Source: Bacteroides intestinalis (GTDB lineage: Bacteria > Bacteroidota > Bacteroidia > Bacteroidales > Bacteroidaceae). From it: a stretch of 64,000 nt of DNA. Within the stretch, counting starts at the first letter, position 1. Each line of letters begins with the position of its first letter. The stretch spans positions 310,001-374,000 of the forward strand of contig NZ_CABJDN010000001.1 of NCBI RefSeq assembly GCF_902364365.1. The letters are read 5' to 3'. The notes beneath the pieces were generated by a model, which worked only from the letters and a program-made list of their open reading frames with translations, was not told the origin of the DNA and searched no databases. The translations under genes were made by a program, and so were the position numbers. This document shows positions 58,479 to 64,000 of this stretch, one piece after another.

Positions 58479-59714
58479 ATGGATATTATGGATGATAAAA
58501 CAGTTTATTCGCATCGCAATCTGGCCATTGATATGTTAAGGGCCTTGACAATGTTCATTATGATTTTTGTCAATGACTTCTGGAAGGTGCATGATGTGCC
58601 TCACTGGCTGGAACATGCCACTTATGGTGAAGACTTTATGGGACTGGCAGACATTGTATTTCCTTGTTTCCTGTTTGCTGTTGGTATGTCCATACCGTAC
58701 GCTATAGAACGTAGATATGCAAAAGGATTCTCCGCTGAGTCTACTTTGGGGCATATTCTCTCACGTACTTTTGCCTTATTGGTAATGGGAGCTTTTATTA
58801 CTAACTCGGAGTACCGGCTTTCACCGGAAGCTCCTTATTCAATCGGAGTCTATTGGTTCTTGATGGCAATAGGATTTATTGGAGTCTGGAATCAATACCC
58901 GAAGCCTACTTCCGGTCTGCAGAAGAATTTGTTTTGTGTATTCAGGATAATCGGTGTACTTATTCTTCTCTATTTAGCTTTTACTTTCCGTAATCCCAAA
59001 GAAGGTGTATTTGGAGCATATTGGGGCATTCTGGGCTCTATAGGCTGGACCTATTTGATATGTGCTGTAATTTATTTCTTCAGTCGCGACCATTTAAAGT
59101 CTCTGATATTTATCTGGATAGCCTTTGTACTTATCTGTTTGCTGGACACACCGTTGCGTGAAGAGTTTGGAGGTACTGCTATTCTTGCCTTTCCGGAACG
59201 GAATTTCTATCACGGAATGTTGAGTATCCTGCACATTGGTAATGGGGCGTTACCTGCATTTACAATGGGAGGTATCATTTTGTCGGTTCTCAGTGCACGC
59301 TATGCTGATAAAAGCACTGGCTGGAAGTTGCGGAATGGAGGGATTGTTGCTGTTATATTCTTACTAATCGGGATATTAGCACATCATTTCTGGATTGTAG
59401 CTAAGATAGGGGCTACTCCTACGTGGATATTCTATGTGATAGCTATATCTGTGGCTGCTTATACGCTTCTTAGTTATCTGGTTAGCCATCATATTACAAG
59501 TAGGTTTAATCTGATACGCCCTGCCGGTACGGCTACACTCACCACTTATCTGGTACCCTATGTTTTTTATGGTTTTGCCGATGTTACAGGTATTGTCTTA
59601 CCGGACTGGTTTACGCATGGCTTTATGGGACTGGTCAATTGTCTCTGTTTCGCTTTTGTGGTGATTGGGGTTACTTGGATAATGGAAAAAATGCATGTTA
59701 AACTTAAAATTTAG
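58479..59714 (+). CDS. Multi-pass acetyltransferase-like membrane protein (DUF5009 / NagX / HGSNAT-like)
   Basis: 411 residues with about 11-12 predicted transmembrane helices, for example LRALTMFIMIFVNDFW, IVFPCFLFAVGMSIPYAI, FALLVMGAFI, ALPAFTMGGIILSVLSA and PTWIFYVIAISVAAYTLLSYL. The start RNLAIDMLRALTMFIMIFVND and MGLADIVFPCFLFAVG are hallmarks of the family that includes human heparan-alpha-glucosaminide N-acetyltransferase and bacterial NagX. These enzymes move acetyl groups across a membrane onto amino sugars. The gene begins three bases after the GH9 stop and is followed five bases later by the GHL10-like gene, so all three form one transcript. Activity in bacteria is poorly defined; acetylation of glucosamine is inferred. 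An alternative ATG is at 58488. Confidence 0.85.
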   Translation: MDIMDDKTVYSHRNLAIDMLRALTMFIMIFVNDFWKVHDVPHWLEHATYGEDFMGLADIVFPCFLFAVGMSIPYAIERRYAKGFSAESTLGHILSRTFALLVMGAFITNSEYRLSPEAPYSIGVYWFLMAIGFIGVWNQYPKPTSGLQKNLFCVFRIIGVLILLYLAFTFRNPKEGVFGAYWGILGSIGWTYLICAVIYFFSRDHLKSLIFIWIAFVLICLLDTPLREEFGGTAILAFPERNFYHGMLSILHIGNGALPAFTMGGIILSVLSARYADKSTGWKLRNGGIVAVIFLLIGILAHHFWIVAKIGATPTWIFYVIAISVAAYTLLSYLVSHHITSRFNLIRPAGTATLTTYLVPYVFYGFADVTGIVLPDWFTHGFMGLVNCLCFAFVVIGVTWIMEKMHVKLKI

Positions 59715-59719
59715 ATATA

Positions 59720-61111
59720 ATGAAGAAAAATCTGTTGCCAGCATTTCTGCTGTTGTTTTTAGCATTGGGTATGTTTGCGTGCCAAAAAGGTAAAGAAACT
59801 ACCAAAGAGTATCCTATGTTCTGGACGTGGCTGGATTACCGCCCCGGAATGAATTTTGATTCTATCTGCCAGGTGATGAATGATATTGGTATGGATGGTA
59901 TTATGCTGAATGCACCCACTCCTGATGATTATCGGGTTGCAATACCTATCGCCCATAAGCACGGAATCGAAGTATATGCATGGCTTTGGACAATGAATCT
60001 GGAACATGATCGTGACAAGATTCTAAAGGAACACCCCGAATGGTTCAGTGTGAACCGTAATGGTAAGAGCCTTGCTGACACTACGGCTTATGTAGGTTAT
60101 TATAAATTTCTCTGTCCCGCATTGCCCGAAGTCCGCGAGTTTATCAAGGCAAAAATTAAAGAATATTGCGAGGTCGAAGGGCTGAATGGCATTGCTATTG
60201 ACTATCATCGCTTTGTTGATGTAGTGCTACCTACTACTTTGTGGCCCCACTACGGTATTGTACAAGATCGTGAATATGCTGCATGGGACTATGGGTATCA
60301 TCCTGAAATGCTCAGAAAATTCAAAGAGCAATACGGTTATGACCCGCGTGAACAAGAAGATCCTTCGCTAGACGTAAAATGGCGTCAATTCCGTTGCGAT
60401 CAGATCACAGAAGTAGCTAATATGATTTCAGAAGTGGTACACTCTTATGGAAAAACGATGGCTGCCTCTCCGTTCCCCACTCCAAAGATGGCATCACGCA
60501 TGGTACGACAAGATTGGGGAAAGTGGAATCTTGATATCGTATTCCCAATGGTTTACCATACATTCTATACGGGAGATGTCAGCTTCATCTCTGATTGTAC
60601 GATTGAAAATGCACGCGATAAGAATGGCATGACTACCTTGTATTGTGGTATGACAGCTACCAACGGGCCGGAAATGTTCGAATGTATGGATGCAGCTCTG
60701 AATAATGGTGCACAGGGTATTGCTGTTTTTACGATTCATGGCTTGCGTTCTCCGGAAATAAGACAACAATTCAAAAACTATACGGATAGTGTTAAAGCTG
60801 TACGTGCTGCTAATGGTGGCATGATTAAGGCGACTTATTCTGCGGCAGCAAACCCGGATCCTTTCGTACACGAAGGTGTTATGGCATCGATACAAGAACG
60901 TATGAAGCAACTTATAGCTAAGACTACCGACAAGGAAGAACTCGCTTCCCTGGCATTAGGTGAATATAAGGAAGTGGATTCTTATGATGCAACACGTTGT
61001 TATCAGGTGATAGATAATAATAGCGGGACTACCTTTGCGGTGACATTCTATCTTTATGGTGATGTTGTTTCCGGATGGGATGTTGTAGTTATGGATCCTG
61101 CAAAAAAGTGA
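59720..61111 (+). CDS. Lipoprotein with glycosidase-like TIM barrel (GHL10 type)
   Basis: 463 residues. Lipoprotein signal with Cys21 (LALGMFAC). The main part (about 30-360) reads as a TIM barrel: MFWTWLDYRPGMNFDSICQVMNDIGMDGIMLNAP (strand 1-2), HGIEVYAWLWTMN, PEVREFIKAKIKEYCEVEGLNGIAIDYHRFVD (a 'GIxxDYxR' strand end typical of GHL10/DUF187-like glycosidases), GKTMAASPFPTPKMASRMVRQDWGKWNLDIVFPMVYHTFY and GAQGIAVFTIHGLRSPE. Asp and Glu at strand ends could be catalytic but cannot be assigned. The last 110 residues form a separate region of helices and strands. It ends the PUL 3 operon. It may be an unclassified glycosidase acting on the same glycan as GH9. Confidence 0.75.
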   Translation: MKKNLLPAFLLLFLALGMFACQKGKETTKEYPMFWTWLDYRPGMNFDSICQVMNDIGMDGIMLNAPTPDDYRVAIPIAHKHGIEVYAWLWTMNLEHDRDKILKEHPEWFSVNRNGKSLADTTAYVGYYKFLCPALPEVREFIKAKIKEYCEVEGLNGIAIDYHRFVDVVLPTTLWPHYGIVQDREYAAWDYGYHPEMLRKFKEQYGYDPREQEDPSLDVKWRQFRCDQITEVANMISEVVHSYGKTMAASPFPTPKMASRMVRQDWGKWNLDIVFPMVYHTFYTGDVSFISDCTIENARDKNGMTTLYCGMTATNGPEMFECMDAALNNGAQGIAVFTIHGLRSPEIRQQFKNYTDSVKAVRAANGGMIKATYSAAANPDPFVHEGVMASIQERMKQLIAKTTDKEELASLALGEYKEVDSYDATRCYQVIDNNSGTTFAVTFYLYGDVVSGWDVVVMDPAKK

Positions 61112-61135
61112 GGGATTGTTTAATGATAAAAGAAA

Positions 61136-61171
61136 GTCGTACAGTTTCACCGTTTGGCGAAACTGTACGAC
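61136..61171. terminator. Bidirectional terminator between PUL 3 and the M16 protease
   Basis: GTCGTACAGTTTC and GAAACTGTACGAC form a perfect 13-pair stem with a ten-base loop. A T-rich run follows on the plus strand. Confidence 0.8.
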
Positions 61172-61196
61172 CTATACTATTTTTATTTTCTCAATT

Positions 61197-64000
61197 TTAG
61201 TATCCGAAAATATCTTCCTGTTTCAGTTCAATCACCGGACCTACCTTCTTCAGACTTTCCATATCCAATTCTTTCTTGTCACCAAGAATACAATAAGTAT
61301 ATGTACGTCCCTTGATCCACTTGTTCTGGTAGTCGATAACATCCTGCAACGTCATGTTCTGTACATCATTGTACAGTTTGATGCGGCTATCTACATTCTG
61401 TCCCAAGTATTGAGCACTGATGTAATCCCAGATGACATCCATCTTGATAGTACGGTCAGTACGCATGCGGGCAATCATACCATCTTTAGCAAGTTTGAAA
61501 GCTGCTTCTGATTCAGGCATGTTGTTGATGATATCATTGAATGTATTGATTGCATCTATCATCTTATCGTTCTGCGTAGCAATCTGCGTACGGAGAGTGT
61601 AAGGATCAGTCAGGTAAGACGGTTTCAGCATACCGGCCCATGCCGAGTAAGCGAGACCGCGGCTTTCGCGCATTTCCTGGAATACGATAGAGTTCATACC
61701 CCCACCAAAGTATTCGTTATACAATTGACGGCCTGATTCTGCAGCAGGATCAAATTTCTCTCCCTTATTGGAGACTTGTGACATATAAATTTGCTTAGCT
61801 TCGTACGGAGCGATGAAAATCTTCGTTTCCGGTGTGAGCAACGGTTCGAAGTTATTCCCTTCCGGAATTTCGTTCAATGTTTCCGGAGCCTGATGTTCTT
61901 TATTAATGATGGCAAGTAATTCATCCTGATTATTGGGGCCATAATAAAGAATACGGTGTTTGAAGCTGTTCAACTGCTTGATACGGTCTACAAGTTGTTG
62001 TGGATCCATAGAAGTCAGTTCAGCTTCGGTCAATATGTTGGTTGACGGAGACTTCGGACCATAAGTGGCATAAGTCACCAGGCGTGAGAAGTTTTGCATC
62101 TGATTCAGCTTGGCATCCTTGCGTGATTTCAGGATATCATTAGCCATATTGGTGTAAGCTTCCGGATTAACTTTGGCATTTGCCATCAGTTTTTCGAAGA
62201 GAGCCATAGCAGCAGGCATGTTCTCGCTGAGGCCGGAGAGCACTACATAAGTACGTTTTGCACCCGGAGATACGAAGAATGAACAAGCAAGGCGGTAGAA
62301 TTCGCTTTTTACTTCTTCCGGAGTCATGTCGGCTGTGCCGAGGTATTCCAGATATTGAGCAGCAGTACCCAATGCCTTGTCATTGTTGTTACCCATATCA
62401 AAAAGGTAAATCAACTGGAAGATGTCATTCGTTGTATTTTGTTTGTAGAGTACAGGAATATCCGATTTTGCCTTCAACTGGGTGAGGTCTTTGGAATAAT
62501 CCAGGAATACCGGCTCAATAGGAGTCACTACGCTTGCCTGAATTTCTTTCAGGAAGGTGCTGACTGTATCGCGGTTCATTACGATAGGAGTGATTTCTGG
62601 TTTCGACATCTTCTTTTCATTTGGGTCTTTGCCTTGCTTCTTGTAGATAACGGCATAGTTATCATCTTTCAGATATTTGTTGGCAAAGGCTACGATGTCA
62701 TCTTTTGTCAGTTTAGACATGCGTTCGAGAGCAGTCACTTCATCTGCCCAGTCGCTACCGTTTACGAATGATTCAACGAACATATCTGCACGTGCGTCAT
62801 TGTTTTCCAACTGTTGCATCTGATACAGCTTGAAGTTGTTGATGTTGGCTTCCAGCATTTTTTCGTCAAAGTCACCCTCGCGGAGTTTCTTTAATTCGCC
62901 CAATAAGAGGTCTTTGACTTCGTCCAGAGTCTGTCCTTGTTTGGGGCGTCCCTGCATCATGAATGCACTGTAGTCGCTCATAGTCATCGGATAGCAATAA
63001 GCGCTCAGGGTCTTTTGCTGTTGTGTCAGATCCAGGTCTATCAAACCTGCCTGTCCGTTATAAAGTATTTGGGAAACCACTTGTAAGGTTTCTACGTCTT
63101 TGTCTGCTGCTCCGGGAAAACGCCATGCCAAAGCAACGCTTTCAGCATCCGGACCCAGAATTTCACGTACAACAGGTGCTGTCATTGGAGTTTCCTTCGG
63201 TAAATCCAGTTTCGGCAGATCAGGATTCGGTTTCAAGCCACCAAAATACTTATCAATAGTTGCAATCATCTGATCGGGATCAAAATCACCGGAAAGGCAG
63301 ATAGCCATATTGTTGGGCACATACCATTTTTTATAATATTCCTTGATATTGGTGATAGAAGGATTCTTTAGGTCTTCTTGTGTACCAAGTACGGTCTGTG
63401 TGCCATAAGGATGGTGTGGGAAGAGAGAAGAAAGTACAGCCTCGTATACCTTACGCGGGTCGCGGGTCAGTGACATGTTCTTTTCTTCATAAACTGTTTC
63501 CAGTTCAGTGTGGAAACCACGGATTACGCAATTTTCAAAACGTTCTGCTTGGATTTTGGCCCAGTTGTCAATCTGGTTGCTGGGGATATCTTCTGTATAG
63601 CAAGTTACGTCGAAACTGGTATAGGCATTCGTTCCGTTGGCACCGATGGCAGCCATCAGCTTGTCGTATTCGTTAGGAATGGCATACTTGGAAGCTTCGT
63701 AAGAGATACTGTCTATTTTTGCATAAATAGCTTTACGCTCAAGACTGTCGGTAGTCTTACGATAGATTTCAAACTGTGCTTCGATCTGGTCGAGCAAAGG
63801 CTTTTCAATCTCGTAGTTTTGGGTGCCGAAGTTTGTGGTACCTTTGAACATCAGGTGCTCAAAGTAGTGGGCTAACCCGGTTGTTTCTGCAGGGTCGTTC
63901 TTTCCACCTACACGTACGGCAATGTACGTCTGTATGCGCGGTGTTTCCTTATTGACGGTCATGTAAACTTTCAGACCATTGTCCAGAGTGTAGATGCGCG
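61197..64000 (-). CDS. M16 family zinc metalloprotease (pitrilysin type), partial
   Basis: The frame continues past the right edge: before the Met at 63962 the sequence reads IYTLDNGLKVY, the standard M16 N-terminal strand, so the true start and any signal peptide lie outside. At least 933 residues are seen. The zinc motif HYFEH (GLAHYFEHLMFKGT) is near the visible start, with the downstream Glu in ELETVYEEKNM. The second half repeats the M16 fold without the motif, with the R/Y-type block FGGGMNSIVFQEMRESRGLAYSAWAG, as in two-domain M16 peptidases. It should degrade peptides in the periplasm or envelope. It is convergent with PUL 3 and unrelated to glycan use. Confidence 0.93.
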   Translation of the reverse strand, partial: RIYTLDNGLKVYMTVNKETPRIQTYIAVRVGGKNDPAETTGLAHYFEHLMFKGTTNFGTQNYEIEKPLLDQIEAQFEIYRKTTDSLERKAIYAKIDSISYEASKYAIPNEYDKLMAAIGANGTNAYTSFDVTCYTEDIPSNQIDNWAKIQAERFENCVIRGFHTELETVYEEKNMSLTRDPRKVYEAVLSSLFPHHPYGTQTVLGTQEDLKNPSITNIKEYYKKWYVPNNMAICLSGDFDPDQMIATIDKYFGGLKPNPDLPKLDLPKETPMTAPVVREILGPDAESVALAWRFPGAADKDVETLQVVSQILYNGQAGLIDLDLTQQQKTLSAYCYPMTMSDYSAFMMQGRPKQGQTLDEVKDLLLGELKKLREGDFDEKMLEANINNFKLYQMQQLENNDARADMFVESFVNGSDWADEVTALERMSKLTKDDIVAFANKYLKDDNYAVIYKKQGKDPNEKKMSKPEITPIVMNRDTVSTFLKEIQASVVTPIEPVFLDYSKDLTQLKAKSDIPVLYKQNTTNDIFQLIYLFDMGNNNDKALGTAAQYLEYLGTADMTPEEVKSEFYRLACSFFVSPGAKRTYVVLSGLSENMPAAMALFEKLMANAKVNPEAYTNMANDILKSRKDAKLNQMQNFSRLVTYATYGPKSPSTNILTEAELTSMDPQQLVDRIKQLNSFKHRILYYGPNNQDELLAIINKEHQAPETLNEIPEGNNFEPLLTPETKIFIAPYEAKQIYMSQVSNKGEKFDPAAESGRQLYNEYFGGGMNSIVFQEMRESRGLAYSAWAGMLKPSYLTDPYTLRTQIATQNDKMIDAINTFNDIINNMPESEAAFKLAKDGMIARMRTDRTIKMDVIWDYISAQYLGQNVDSRIKLYNDVQNMTLQDVIDYQNKWIKGRTYTYCILGDKKELDMESLKKVGPVIELKQEDIFGY

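Overview
The window looks like a chromosomal segment of a gut Bacteroides (Bacteroidota). It carries three SusC/SusD polysaccharide utilization loci (PULs), hybrid two-component regulators, a FecI/FecR-type sigma/anti-sigma pair, lipoproteins with short lipoboxes, promoter elements of the Bacteroides type (TAnnTTTG, once with a properly spaced TTTG), and a gene pair resembling the Bacteroides glycine-lipid acyltransferases. The species cannot be fixed from the sequence alone. No tRNA, rRNA, CRISPR array, transposase or integrase was seen.

PUL 1 (1-19050): a hybrid two-component sensor, cut by the left edge, diverges from SusC-SusD. These are followed by a Ser-type sulfatase, GH20 hexosaminidase, GH2 beta-galactosidase, GH29 fucosidase, and one protein that joins a Ser-type sulfatase to a GH16 endo-glycosidase. 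The set fits sulfated, fucosylated poly-N-acetyllactosamine (keratan sulfate or mucin O-glycans): GH16 would cut the chain, the sulfatases uncap it, and GH29/GH2/GH20 trim it.

Housekeeping block (19051-32500): two nearly identical ECF sigma genes in tandem share a palindrome at the same distance upstream. Then come a GlsA/GlsB-like acyltransferase pair, dGTPase (dgt) diverging from dUTPase (dut), and an overlapping cell-envelope operon (TPR lipoprotein, DUF4292 lipoprotein, EnvC-like LytM protein). The block ends with a 22-bp tandem repeat, an M20 deacylase, an outer-membrane beta-barrel protein and a long-chain acyl-CoA synthetase.

PUL 2 (32600-48960): GH43, a complete hybrid two-component regulator, SusC-SusD, GH3 (with an inserted PA14 domain) and a convergent GH28. 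The enzymes suggest a pectic polymer with xylose or arabinose side groups, possibly xylogalacturonan.

PUL 3 (49030-61111): ECF sigma, FecR-type anti-sigma, a SusC with an STN signalling domain, SusD, a GH9 enzyme, a multi-pass acetyltransferase-like membrane protein (DUF5009/NagX type) and a lipoprotein with a glycosidase-like TIM barrel. The pairing of GH9 with an amino-sugar acetyltransferase-like protein hints at a glucosamine-containing substrate, and is the least conventional system in the window. A convergent M16 zinc protease runs off the right edge.
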